A stretch of 46,436 nucleotides of DNA from an uncultured Bacteroidales bacterium (GTDB taxonomy: Bacteria; Bacteroidota; Bacteroidia; Bacteroidales; FEN-979): contig CAIQUS010000048.1 in the NCBI GenBank assembly GCA_903875045.1, positions 1 to 46,436 on the forward strand, written 5' to 3'. The notes beneath the pieces are model-generated. The model had not been told where the DNA came from. It saw only the letters and a list, made by a program, of their open reading frames with translations, and did not search any database. The position numbers and the translations under genes are program-made. Shown piece after piece: positions 9,631 through 18,397 of the stretch (position 1 is the stretch's first letter; each line of letters opens with the position of its first letter).

Positions 9631-10851
9631 AATAGTGAAGGTAATGTCACCCGGGGCTTTAGCCCCATTTCCAACCAGGGCTAATGCTAAATACCTGTAT
9701 TGATCCATGGAGTTGTAAAGCTGAACAGCAATTCTGATCAGCCGTGATGGCGGATGGGACCAATTCCAAACAGGGATTTCTATGTTGTAATCCCTGTAAA
9801 GTTGTTCCTGGAGCGGGTCAAAACTTTTATAGCCAATTGGCGCAGAACCGGTTAGCAGCGGCAGCGGAAAGGTGGCCATGCTGGCGATCATGTCATCCGG
9901 GCAGGGTTTATCAATTTCCAGTACATTGCAGATCAATACCCTTGCTTCAAGGCAGAGTTGGTGATTTCTATTCATGATGGCCGGCCATCCACCCGTAACC
10001 AGTGACTCCATGTAGTGAATTGAATCTGCCACACAGAGCGCAGCTGTAGGGTCAAATGTTCCCGGCCAGAAAAACCTTTCGGCAAATGGTTCTGCAGCAT
10101 AACCGGCGTGGCTGACGACAACAGGGACAATGCCCTTTTGTTTATCACGCCGGACATGCAAAATGGCAACGCTTTTGGGCGTACACAGCCATTTGTGACA
10201 GTTGGCAGTATAATAAGCCGCACCAATTTTCTCCAGATCAAGGGGAATGCTGCCCAGCGAATGGGCACCATCAATCATGGTGTCGATTCCCCTGGTTTCC
10301 AACGCTCTCACAATGGTTTCCACCGGATGGATCAACGCTGTGGCAGATGTGATATGATCGATCAGGGCAATTCGCGTCCGTGAAGTTACTTTACACAGAA
10401 TGGCCTGCACAATGACATCCGGCGATGATATCGGAAAATCATAGCATGCCTCAACCAGCTTTGCACCGGTTTGGTCGGCAATAAATTCCAGGAGTCGTTT
10501 ACAAGCTCCATAAATGTGACTGGTATAAAGAATTTCATCTCCTGGATTGAATTGAAGCGATCTGAATACCGTATTAACACCGCTTGTTGCATTCTGCACA
10601 AAAACCAGATCTTCGGAAGCTGCATTTACAAACCGGGCCACTTCATTCCGGGAGCGGTCAAACATCTCCTCCATTTCACGCATTAAAAAGCGTACCGGCT
10701 GACTTTCTAGTCGTTGACGGTAAGCATGCTGCTTTTCCAGAACCTCCTTCGGACATGCACCAAAGGAACCATGGTTAAGAAAAACCGAATCCGGATCAAG
10801 TGACCAGAATTTTGCAAATTCAGATGGCGCAGGAAAATTATCTTTCATCAT
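9628..10851 (-). CDS. Class V aminotransferase family PLP enzyme (isopenicillin-N-epimerase-like)
   Basis: The 407-residue product matches the class V PLP fold. The N-terminus has FLNHGSFGACP, a hallmark of isopenicillin N epimerase and cysteine desulfurase-like relatives. IDGAHSLGSIPLDL places the PLP-binding Asp, and HKWLCTPK holds the PLP lysine that forms the internal aldimine. It has no cysteine-rich loop typical of NifS/SufS, so desulfurase activity is doubtful; epimerase, lyase or desulfurase functions occur in relatives and the substrate is unknown. The start at 10851 (ATG, with a second ATG next) lies close to a good -7 box. The last residues (GAKAPGD and following) are coded by a GGGGCTTTAGCCCC palindrome at 9653-9666, which suggests that a repeat sequence now forms the 3' end of the gene. 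Confidence 0.88.
   Translation of the reverse strand: MMKDNFPAPSEFAKFWSLDPDSVFLNHGSFGACPKEVLEKQHAYRQRLESQPVRFLMREMEEMFDRSRNEVARFVNAASEDLVFVQNATSGVNTVFRSLQFNPGDEILYTSHIYGACKRLLEFIADQTGAKLVEACYDFPISSPDVIVQAILCKVTSRTRIALIDHITSATALIHPVETIVRALETRGIDTMIDGAHSLGSIPLDLEKIGAAYYTANCHKWLCTPKSVAILHVRRDKQKGIVPVVVSHAGYAAEPFAERFFWPGTFDPTAALCVADSIHYMESLVTGGWPAIMNRNHQLCLEARVLICNVLEIDKPCPDDMIASMATFPLPLLTGSAPIGYKSFDPLQEQLYRDYNIEIPVWNWSHPPSRLIRIAVQLYNSMDQYRYLALALVGNGAKAPGDITFTI
9653..9666. repeat. GGGGCTTTAGCCCC palindrome inside the 3' end of the aminotransferase gene
   Basis: A perfect 6-bp stem with a TT loop. It shares the GCTTTAGC core with the three palindromes just downstream but has different outer bases. 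It is translated as part of the C-terminal tail of the enzyme. Confidence 0.8.
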
Positions 10852-10864
10852 GTATTTTTTTTTA

Positions 10865-10872
10865 CAAAGATA
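10865..10872 (-). promoter_or_regulatory. -7 box TATCTTTG for the class V aminotransferase gene
   Basis: Exact TAnnTTTG match on the minus strand, 13 bases before the ATG at 10851, predicting a leader of only about 10 bases. Confidence 0.6.
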
Positions 10873-10889
10873 GGCTTATTATAAAATTG

Positions 10890-10897
10890 TATATTTG
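10890..10897 (+). promoter_or_regulatory. -7 box TATATTTG for the lipoprotein gene at 10921
   Basis: Exact TAnnTTTG match 23 bases before the ATG at 10921. With the opposite box at 10865-10872 it forms a compact divergent promoter region of about 70 bases. Confidence 0.6.
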
Positions 10898-10920
10898 TGT
10901 AAATCAAAATCCAGCTCCCC

Positions 10921-11595
10921 ATGAAAAAACTAACCTTACTGTTGCTCACTTGTCTGGCTCTTGCAGTCGGCTGTAAAAAAGAAAAATCAGAAGTTGTTGA
11001 TCCCGATCACATCCAACAGGAAATCTGGTCTATTTATGATTCCGACAACAACGATTCCTATTTCGGAATCCGGTTTTATGACAACTCGTGGTACAGGCGG
11101 GTGATCCTCGAAAACCCGAGTTTTGTAACCCTGAACAACCTCCCGATGGTTTTAAATCCTCTGAACTCCTTTTATGAGGTTAAATACAACAACCAAAAAA
11201 CCCCATCAGGAACATTTGTCTTCTCAGATGCCTGGAAACGGGTTTTCATCAATATTATTGACCTTCCCACATCAATTGAATTGCCTCCCATTGATACCCT
11301 GTACAGAAACAAAGACAATGTAGTTACATGGATTGGCGATCCCTGCCTGGGTTCGCAGGAGGTCATCACCTTTTACGAGGGATTCATCATTTACAAAACC
11401 ATTGCCACCACTTCTCAGGCCGGAGCAACCTCGATCACACTCAAGGCAGGTTCCTTTGGGGCAACAGCATTGCCAGGGAATACTTATATCATACTTTATC
11501 GTGAATCCACCTCCTCTTTGCAGCAGGGAGAGATTGCGGGTGGTAAAATCATCAGGAGGTATGAATCGATGATTAAAAAAGTTTATCTGAAATAG
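10921..11595 (+). CDS. Uncharacterised lipoprotein
   Basis: The 224-residue product starts MKKLTLLLLTCLALAVGCKKEK, a type II signal peptide with lipobox AVGC and a Lys-rich segment after the Cys. The mature part is mainly polar and beta-rich by appearance, with aromatic clusters such as YFGIRFYDNSWYRR. It resembles no family I can name. The gene lies downstream of its own promoter box and is followed by a heptad-repeat element (11601-11742), so it is likely a single-gene unit unless transcription reads through into the YCF48 gene. Confidence 0.75.
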   Translation: MKKLTLLLLTCLALAVGCKKEKSEVVDPDHIQQEIWSIYDSDNNDSYFGIRFYDNSWYRRVILENPSFVTLNNLPMVLNPLNSFYEVKYNNQKTPSGTFVFSDAWKRVFINIIDLPTSIELPPIDTLYRNKDNVVTWIGDPCLGSQEVITFYEGFIIYKTIATTSQAGATSITLKAGSFGATALPGNTYIILYRESTSSLQQGEIAGGKIIRRYESMIKKVYLK

Positions 11596-11600
11596 GTATA

Positions 11601-11742
11601 CCAAATTCCAAATTCCAAGTCTCAAATTCCAAGTTTCAAGCCGCAAATTCCAAGAAAAAAAACTCATGAAAGTTGGTGTTTTAATAAACTGTGAAAGCCA
11701 GGATTTGGGATTTAGGGCTTGGAATTTGAGACTTGGAATTTG
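11601..11742. repeat. Paired inverted heptad arrays around a 44-bp spacer
   Basis: From 11601 to 11656 eight consecutive 7-base units follow the pattern CCAAATT/TCAAATT/CCAAGTC in perfect phase. After 44 bases the same units appear in reverse (GGATTTG, GAATTTG, AGACTTG) from 11701 to 11742, again in phase. A perfect 25-base inverted repeat joins 11609-11633 to 11718-11742, so the whole could fold into a long hairpin. The right arm lies inside the predicted reading frame of the next gene. Confidence 0.9.
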
Positions 11743-13837
11743 CGATCAGAATGTCATAATTTACACCGTTTGCAGTATAATACTGTTTTTGCTGTCGTTC
11801 AACACTTCAGCCCAATGGAGTTGGATTAACCCGTTGCCCCAGGGGAACACCCTCCATGATGTGCAGTTTATCAGTGCGCTAACCGGGTTTGCCGTTGGTG
11901 ACGGGGGGACAATCCTCAAAACCATTGATGGCGGGTATACCTGGAACAGGATGGGAAACGGCTCCATGGTAAGCCTGAATTCCGTTTTTTTCCTCGATAC
12001 CTCCATCGGATGGGCTATTTCGAAAGAGTTCGAGGTCTTGTTAAAGACCACGGATGGTGGGATCACCTGGACAAAAGCCTATAATTTCGACACCTTCGAC
12101 ATGAACGATGTGTGGTTTACCGATCCCATGCACGGTGTGGCTGTTGGCTATGAATCGGTATTTATCACCAGTGATGGCGGGATAACCTGGTTGTGGAAAG
12201 GCCCGTACAGCTGGAACTATTCGATATGGTTTACAGATCCTGGTACAGCCATCATGTCAAGCGATTGGTACTTGTATAAAAGTGTTGATGGTGGAAATAC
12301 CTGGACTATTAAACAATCAAACGTTTATGGCTGGCGGGGCTCGCTTTTCTTCATGGATGCCGACATCGGGCTTCATGTGGGCGGTGCCGGTCAGATATAC
12401 AAAACCATTGACGGGGGCGAAACATGGGACAGCATTTACTCCGGCACCTCCAATGTTTTGTCAGCCTCCTATATTTTTCCAAACGGAACCGGATACGCTG
12501 TGGGCTATTCCGGAACGATGCTGAAAACCACCGATGCAGGTGCTTCCTGGGTCACGTTGCCCTCACTCACAGATTACGACCTTGAAACCATCACATTTTC
12601 CGATGCCAGCCATGGGATCATAACCGGAGAACTGGGTTTGATCCTGATCACCGAAAATGCCGGTGTTACCTGGACCTCCACTTATTCAACCGTTACAAAG
12701 AAAAACCTGAATGCTGTTTGCTTTCCCGATCAAAATACAGGATATGCCGCCGGAGGTGGTGGAACCGTCCTGAAATCGGTGAATGGGGGAAATTCATGGC
12801 AGCAACTGTCAATTCCCGTCTGGGATAATTTCTATTCGATGTTTTTCAATGACCCCCAAACCGGCTATGTTGCCGGAGCCGGTGGAACGATGTTAAAAAC
12901 CACCGACGGAGGCGGATCGTGGACCAGTCTTAGCACCGGATTTACGCATAACCTTATATGTCTTGATTTCCCGGATGACCAAATAGGTTATGCCATCGGT
13001 CTCGATCCTGGCTTCTCCGACTCAACCTACCTCTTAAAAACAACAAATGCCGGTTTATCCTGGACAGTGAAAACCCTCGGCTACGGTTCTAACAATGCCA
13101 TGGAATTCACCAGCGTTGATACCGGTTGTATGGCAGGGTACAATGGCGACATCATAAAAACGACCGATGGCGGCAACACCTGGATGCCGCAGGGAGACTT
13201 TCCCGGAGTCTACTTTTATGACATTTGTTTCCCCACCAAAAACAAAGGGTTTGCCTGTGGCTGGAGTGCAATCTATCAAACTACAGATGCAGGACTGCAC
13301 TGGGATATCCTCTATTCAGGATCACTGGGTTTCAGCCGCATCGTTTTTACAGATCCACAAAATGGTTATGCCCTGGCAAAATATGGATATAATGATTCCT
13401 GGGGGGTATTGTTTAAAACAGAAGATGGTGGTACAACCTGGAGTGATAAGCAAATCAATCTGACCGGATATTCGTTGAATGATCTTTGTTTCAAAGATGC
13501 CGACACCGGATTTGTGGTTGGCCAGAATGGCGTGATCCTGAAAACCAGCAACGGCGGGGGGATCATCACCGCCATTCAACCCGAACTCCTACCTGTCGCT
13601 TCGGCCATCGTCATCTCCCCGAATCCTTGCAGCAACCGGTTTCAAATTCAGCTTTCAGGCATAGAAAATTCAGTTTCTCTACAGATATATTCGATCCTTG
13701 GAAAGGAAGTATTTTCGAGCAAATACAATTCCGTACAGAAATTAAATGTTACGTTGCCCCTCCTGCCTTCAGCATCGTATGTGGTCAGGATCAGAACTGA
13801 TTCTGAGGTGATTGTTAAGAAACTGGTGATCCACTGA
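11666..13837 (+). CDS. YCF48-repeat protein with T9SS sorting domain (copy 1)
   Basis: The 723-residue product has 14 copies of the motif G-T-x-L-K-T-T-D-G-G-x-T-W (for example GTILKTIDGGYTW and GTMLKTTDGGGSW), about 45 residues apart, from roughly residue 70 to 640. YCF48/HCF136-type repeats build seven-bladed propellers, so 14 repeats may make two propellers (inference). The last 75 residues are a T9SS type A domain (ISPNPCSNRFQIQL to KKLVIH), so the protein is exported to the surface. Residues about 33-50 are the hydrophobic core of a signal peptide ending SAQ. The N-terminal 28 residues before it are coded partly by a heptad repeat array, so the start is uncertain; ATG 11666 is the only in-frame ATG, and a TTG within the array is an alternative. 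Function unknown; relatives are often called photosystem assembly-like only because of the repeat. Confidence 0.88.
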   Translation: MKVGVLINCESQDLGFRAWNLRLGICDQNVIIYTVCSIILFLLSFNTSAQWSWINPLPQGNTLHDVQFISALTGFAVGDGGTILKTIDGGYTWNRMGNGSMVSLNSVFFLDTSIGWAISKEFEVLLKTTDGGITWTKAYNFDTFDMNDVWFTDPMHGVAVGYESVFITSDGGITWLWKGPYSWNYSIWFTDPGTAIMSSDWYLYKSVDGGNTWTIKQSNVYGWRGSLFFMDADIGLHVGGAGQIYKTIDGGETWDSIYSGTSNVLSASYIFPNGTGYAVGYSGTMLKTTDAGASWVTLPSLTDYDLETITFSDASHGIITGELGLILITENAGVTWTSTYSTVTKKNLNAVCFPDQNTGYAAGGGGTVLKSVNGGNSWQQLSIPVWDNFYSMFFNDPQTGYVAGAGGTMLKTTDGGGSWTSLSTGFTHNLICLDFPDDQIGYAIGLDPGFSDSTYLLKTTNAGLSWTVKTLGYGSNNAMEFTSVDTGCMAGYNGDIIKTTDGGNTWMPQGDFPGVYFYDICFPTKNKGFACGWSAIYQTTDAGLHWDILYSGSLGFSRIVFTDPQNGYALAKYGYNDSWGVLFKTEDGGTTWSDKQINLTGYSLNDLCFKDADTGFVVGQNGVILKTSNGGGIITAIQPELLPVASAIVISPNPCSNRFQIQLSGIENSVSLQIYSILGKEVFSSKYNSVQKLNVTLPLLPSASYVVRIRTDSEVIVKKLVIH

Positions 13838-13844
13838 TTAATTT

Positions 13845-15938
13845 TCAATTTCTGACAACGACCAGTTTCCGGGTTTCAGCAGCATTCTCGCTCTGGAGAC
13901 GGCAAGTGAAAAGCCCTGGCTGAAAGTCTGAAGTTTGCAATATAAACTTGTGAACTCCTGAAGATTGATTTGTAAACTCCATTTTCCGGACCTGGATGCC
14001 ACGCGAATCATAAACCATAAAAGACATTGAACCCGGATTTTCCAGCATGTACGAAACTGTTACTGCTGTCGAAGCCGGGTTTGGGAAAATGGTTAACCTC
14101 CCCCGTTTCATTGCGCTGCCGGATTCTACAACTCCAACGGGCCAGCCGCCATCACTGGTGTGAAGGATGGCGCCACCATCGCCCACCACCCAGCCATGAT
14201 TTTCATCGGTAAACATGATTGCATTCAAGTATTCCTCCCTGGATATTGGTTGCGGCAGCCAGGTGGTTCCTCCGTCTTCGGTCGCCAGCATGGGCGTTTC
14301 CCAGCCTGCGACCCAGCCATGCGTTTGATTTGTAAACCAAACATCTAAAAGATTATCGGTAGTACCGCTTTCCAGTGGATACCATCCTTCTTCCGGTGCA
14401 TTCGTTTTCAGGATGGCACCACCCCATCCTACCGCCCAACCCGTATCGGCATTGATAAAATGAAAACTCTCCGGAATTCCGAACCAGCCCATAAAAATGG
14501 GCGACCAGATGGATCCACCATCCAGGGTACGGTACATTGAACCCCAGCCCAAGGCAAAGCAGATATTTTCATTGATTGCCTGGATCTTACTAATTGCATC
14601 GGTTGTTCCGCTGTTTTGACGGCTCCAGTGGAGGCCGCCATCGGTTGTTTTAAGTACGGTGCCATTTGCTCCTGATGTCCAGCCTGTTAACGCATCAGTA
14701 AAACTAACACTGGCAAGATTTCCCGAAATTCCTGTTTGCTGTCTAGTCCAGGTTGCCCCACCATCACTTGTTTTCAGAATGGTTCCTGAATCCCCGGCCG
14801 CCCAGGCTGCGCTTTCAGCAACCGTTGCCACACTGTTCAGTGTTTGGTTGGTAATATGGGTTATGTTTGTCCAAAGATCGCCCCCATTGGTCGTTTGCAC
14901 GATCGTTCCATGGTCGCCGACAGCCAAACCCTGCTCCTGGTTCCAGAAGCTGACATCATGCAACGGTTGATTCGTAACACCCTCAATCCATTCCCATGAC
15001 CCGCCGCCATTAGTGGTACGCAGCATGCAGCCTGTTACTCCTCCGGCAATTCCTGCTGAGGAATCAGCAAAACTGACACTTAACATGAATGAAAAACCAC
15101 CGGACCAGGATGTCCATGTTGTGCCTCCATCTGTCGTGTTAAAGAGCATCCCGTTCCCCCATGAGCCATATCCGCCACAAGTCCAGCCGGTGGTTGAATT
15201 GATAAAACAAATCCCATGTAAGCCAATTCCTGTTCCGATGATGGTTTGTGACCAGGAAATTCCCCCATCAGTGGTTTTCAGGACGGATCCCTCGTTGGTT
15301 GCCAGCCATCCGGTACTATCATTGATAAAGGAAAGATCATTTGCATAGTCAAAAAAATTAAGCGGAACAGACAGCCAGGTGTTTCCGCCATCCATGGTTT
15401 TAAATACCGAATCAGTTAAGGTTGTGATATAGCCGGTTACCTCATTCACCATCTGGACCTTTCCCAAATACCAGGGGGCCATTCCTGGTATATAGGTCCA
15501 ATGCGCCCCTCCATCAGAGGTTTTTAGTATTGTTCCTCCCACGCCAACAGCAACACCATGCATTGAATCGGAAAAGGATACCCCATTGAGATAAAAATTG
15601 GTGGTGTGCTGCTGCACATTCCAGGTTTCGCCCCCATCGTCGGTATGCAGAATGGTACCCAGGTCTCCAACCACCCAGCCAGTATATATATCCGTGAAAC
15701 AAACGTCCGAAAGCGTAACCAGCGTCCCGATTTGCTGTTTTTCCCAGGTACTTCCACCGTTTGTCGTTTTCACAATTAACCCTTTTTCTCCAACAGCCCA
15801 GCCGATGGCCGGGGTGACCAGCGTTACATCGTTGAATGTAAAGCCATCCATGTAAGGATTTTGCCAATACCATTGCGCCGATAACCACAACGGTAAAAGG
15901 ATCAAAAGGCAAATTGAACCTGATATTTTAAATTTCAT
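13845..15938 (-). CDS. YCF48-repeat protein with T9SS sorting domain (copy 2, inverted)
   Basis: The 697-residue product starts with a clear signal peptide (MKFKISGSICLLILLPLWLSAQ). It then has 14 YCF48-type repeats, such as GLIVKTTNGGSTW, GTILHTDDGGETW and GTVLKTTDGGLHW; one (GAILKTNAPEEGW) is degenerate. It ends in a T9SS type A domain (IFPNPASTAVTVSY to RKLVVVRN). It is convergent with copy 1, with only 7 bases between the stops, and divergent from copy 3. Its C-terminal domain differs more from the other two, so it is likely the older or separately derived copy. Predicted to be exported and surface bound. Binding partner unknown. Confidence 0.92.
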   Translation of the reverse strand: MKFKISGSICLLILLPLWLSAQWYWQNPYMDGFTFNDVTLVTPAIGWAVGEKGLIVKTTNGGSTWEKQQIGTLVTLSDVCFTDIYTGWVVGDLGTILHTDDGGETWNVQQHTTNFYLNGVSFSDSMHGVAVGVGGTILKTSDGGAHWTYIPGMAPWYLGKVQMVNEVTGYITTLTDSVFKTMDGGNTWLSVPLNFFDYANDLSFINDSTGWLATNEGSVLKTTDGGISWSQTIIGTGIGLHGICFINSTTGWTCGGYGSWGNGMLFNTTDGGTTWTSWSGGFSFMLSVSFADSSAGIAGGVTGCMLRTTNGGGSWEWIEGVTNQPLHDVSFWNQEQGLAVGDHGTIVQTTNGGDLWTNITHITNQTLNSVATVAESAAWAAGDSGTILKTSDGGATWTRQQTGISGNLASVSFTDALTGWTSGANGTVLKTTDGGLHWSRQNSGTTDAISKIQAINENICFALGWGSMYRTLDGGSIWSPIFMGWFGIPESFHFINADTGWAVGWGGAILKTNAPEEGWYPLESGTTDNLLDVWFTNQTHGWVAGWETPMLATEDGGTTWLPQPISREEYLNAIMFTDENHGWVVGDGGAILHTSDGGWPVGVVESGSAMKRGRLTIFPNPASTAVTVSYMLENPGSMSFMVYDSRGIQVRKMEFTNQSSGVHKFILQTSDFQPGLFTCRLQSENAAETRKLVVVRN

Positions 15939-16252
15939 TGATTCGATGGCAGATATGTTGTAAATTTACTAGATATTTGGTTAATAATGCGAATCATGGG
16001 TTGGAATTATTAATAATCAAATGCCGAAGGCATGATATTTTTATAGCAAATTAATGTCAAAAACCACAACGAATGCCGAAGGCATGGCATTATAATGTCA
16101 CCACTTCGTGGTTTACGATGCTTTGCATGGCCTGATTCTATAAAAATGTCAACCCTTCGGGTTTGAAAATTCAATCCTTGATTCACATTAATGACAGGTA
16201 ATGAGGTTTGTTTTTTGTTTTTTGTTTTTTAGTCAAAGAGTCACGGCGTAAG
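15939..16252. other. Intergenic region with five short perfect hairpins
   Basis: This 314-base divergent region holds no gene. It contains ATGCCGAAGGCAT at 16021-16033 and again at 16073-16085, ACCACTTCGTGGT at 16100-16112, ATGCTTTGCAT at 16118-16128 and AACCCTTCGGGTT at 16151-16163. Four have a 5-bp stem and a GAA or TTC triloop; the TTT-loop one has a 4-bp stem. A T-rich run with GTTTTTT repeats lies at 16208-16231 just before the next gene. No clean TAnnTTTG box was found for either flanking gene. Confidence 0.85.
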
Positions 16253-18328
16253 ATGAAAAATTTTCTGGTCAGACTATGGATCATCATCCTGGTCAATTTC
16301 ATTCCTGTTCATTCGATCTATTGCCAGTGGAAATGGGTAAATCCAACGCCTCAGGGACATACGCTGCATGACCTGCAATTCGTGAATGACAGCACCGGAT
16401 TCGCTGCCGGCGATGGGGGAACGATCATTAAAACCATTGATGGCGGAGCCAACTGGAACCGTCTGGAATCGGGTACTTATAAATCTCTGAGCGCACTTTC
16501 ATTTATTTCAGAATCTGTCGGATACGTTGTGAGCAGTGAGAAACTGACCCTCAAAACAACCAATGGCGGCGTAACATGGACCAACATTGGAAACGCCCCG
16601 GTGACTGGTTATTCCGACATCTGTTTCCCAGATGAACAAACAGGTTATGTAATTGGAGATCATCAGCTGTATAAAAGCGCCAACGGAGGTTTGAACTGGG
16701 CATCCATTGGCCCGTATGGCAGTTTCAGTGTTTGGTTTACAGATGCGACGCATGGCTGCATGGCGACTGCAGATGCCATTTACCAGACCAATGATGGTGG
16801 CGCGATCTGGGCAAACACCCAGCAGAACATCCATGGCAATTTTGGCGGGTTTTCTTTTCCAAATCCAATCACAGGATACCATGCCGGCGGATCCGGAACG
16901 ATTTGCAAAACCACCAATTCGGGGACGACATGGAGCATATTGTCAACAGGAACAACGCAGAACCTGCATTCAATTCATTTCCTCAACAATGACCTTGGAT
17001 TTGCTTGCGGGGATTCCGGAACCATTCTGAAAACCTCAAACGGAGGGAACAATTGGTTTGTTCAAACCTCCGGCACGCTCCGTCCCTTATATGCCATCTA
17101 TTCATTGAATGAGAACACTTGGATTGCAGTTGGGGAATATGGTTTGACACTTAAAACAACCAATGGAGGATCTACCTGGATTTCACTGTCTGTCAATGTC
17201 ACGACCGAAGATCTCAGGACGGTGTACTTCCCTTCCTCTTCCCTTGGTTTTACTTCAGGAAATTACGGGAAGGTCTTTAAAACATTGGATGCCGGGAATA
17301 CATGGGCACCATTTCCGGTTCCCACCAATGCCTGGATCAGCGCTATTTGTTTTACCGATACCAGCACGGGATATTTTGGAGGCCAGTATGGCACCATCAT
17401 GAAAACAACCAATGGCGGGAGCAACTGGAGCTGCCTGATTACCGGCACAAGCAACAATATCGTCTCCATTCAGTTTCCTGATGCTAGCCATGGCTATGTT
17501 TTATTAGATAATTGGTATACACAGAATCGTATCCTGAAAACCACCGATGCAGGGCAATCCTGGTCCATTTTGGCCACACTGCCTCTGATTTTCTTTCATT
17601 CCATGTATTTTACCAATGCAGAAACCGGGTATTTATGTGCCGATCATGGTGTGATCATGAAAACCACGGATGGTGGTCTTTCCTGGGTCCCGCTGGTTTC
17701 AGGAACCTCGAGAAATTTATGGGCGCTCTTTTTTACCAGTCCTGAAACAGGTTATGTGGCCGGAGCCAATGAGATTTTTAAAACCACCGATGCCGGTTCC
17801 ACCTGGAATTTAATTTACTGGCTGGATGATGTCATCAATTCACTCTTCTTCACGGATCCGCTTACAGGCTATGCCTTTTCCAGCTACGACAGGGTCATGC
17901 TGAAAACAACCGATGGCGGCACAACATGGGCCGATGTATACCCGAAAATAACCGGTAACAGACTTTCTGCCATGTATTTCACCCATGCTGACACCGGGTT
18001 TGTTGTTGGAAACAGCGGCACGATTCTGAAAACGACAAAAGGGGGTATCATTACAGGAATGGAGAAAGGGATGCAACCAGAGGCATTTGCGATCGAAATT
18101 TTTCCGAACCCATGCCACGGTTCTGTTCAAATTCAATTTCCATGCTCAGAAAATTTAGTCAGCATACAAATTTATTCGATCCTTGGAAAAAAAGTCTTCT
18201 CCTCTGACTATAACCACCAGAAATCCATTCACATCGCCCTGCCTTCTTTGCCTCCCGGCACTTACCTGGTAAAAATCAAAACCGATTCATCCATCCTGGT
18301 TAAAAAATTGATAGTACAAAAATCGTAA
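16253..18328 (+). CDS. YCF48-repeat protein with T9SS sorting domain (copy 3)
   Basis: The 691-residue product starts at ATG 16253 (MKNFLVRLWIIILVNFIPVHSIYCQ, signal peptide); the longer frame from a TTG at 16208 would add 15 residues coded by a T-rich tract and is unlikely. It has 14 YCF48-type repeats such as GTIIKTIDGGANW, GTIMKTTNGGSNW and GTILKTTKGG. It ends in a T9SS domain (IFPNPCHGSVQIQF to KKLIVQKS). The first 60 mature residues (W-x-NPTPQGHTLHDLQF) and the last 60 (IYSILGKKVFSS) closely match copy 1 in wording, so copies 1 and 3 are the closest pair although copy 2 lies between them. The stop codon lies within the first unit of a heptamer array. Confidence 0.92.
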   Translation: MKNFLVRLWIIILVNFIPVHSIYCQWKWVNPTPQGHTLHDLQFVNDSTGFAAGDGGTIIKTIDGGANWNRLESGTYKSLSALSFISESVGYVVSSEKLTLKTTNGGVTWTNIGNAPVTGYSDICFPDEQTGYVIGDHQLYKSANGGLNWASIGPYGSFSVWFTDATHGCMATADAIYQTNDGGAIWANTQQNIHGNFGGFSFPNPITGYHAGGSGTICKTTNSGTTWSILSTGTTQNLHSIHFLNNDLGFACGDSGTILKTSNGGNNWFVQTSGTLRPLYAIYSLNENTWIAVGEYGLTLKTTNGGSTWISLSVNVTTEDLRTVYFPSSSLGFTSGNYGKVFKTLDAGNTWAPFPVPTNAWISAICFTDTSTGYFGGQYGTIMKTTNGGSNWSCLITGTSNNIVSIQFPDASHGYVLLDNWYTQNRILKTTDAGQSWSILATLPLIFFHSMYFTNAETGYLCADHGVIMKTTDGGLSWVPLVSGTSRNLWALFFTSPETGYVAGANEIFKTTDAGSTWNLIYWLDDVINSLFFTDPLTGYAFSSYDRVMLKTTDGGTTWADVYPKITGNRLSAMYFTHADTGFVVGNSGTILKTTKGGIITGMEKGMQPEAFAIEIFPNPCHGSVQIQFPCSENLVSIQIYSILGKKVFSSDYNHQKSIHIALPSLPPGTYLVKIKTDSSILVKKLIVQKS

Positions 18329-18393
18329 TTCGTAATTCGTAATTCGTAATTCGTAATTCGTAATTCGTAATTCGTAATTCGTAATTCGTAATT
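18324..18393. repeat. Perfect heptamer array, ten copies of CGTAATT
   Basis: Ten uninterrupted copies of the 7-base unit occupy 70 bases. The TAA stop of the upstream YCF48 gene (18326-18328) is part of the first unit. The array ends 5 bases before the stop of the convergent methyltransferase gene, so it fills the entire gap. Confidence 0.97.
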
Positions 18394-18397
18394 TCTT

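Noticed and set aside
11666-18328. Photosynthesis-related genes because of YCF48 repeats
   Set aside because: The repeat is shared by many exported propellers; the T9SS domains and absence of photosynthesis genes exclude that role.
18324-18393. CRISPR array
   Set aside because: Units are contiguous 7-mers without spacers; the same holds for the other arrays in the window, and no cas gene is present.
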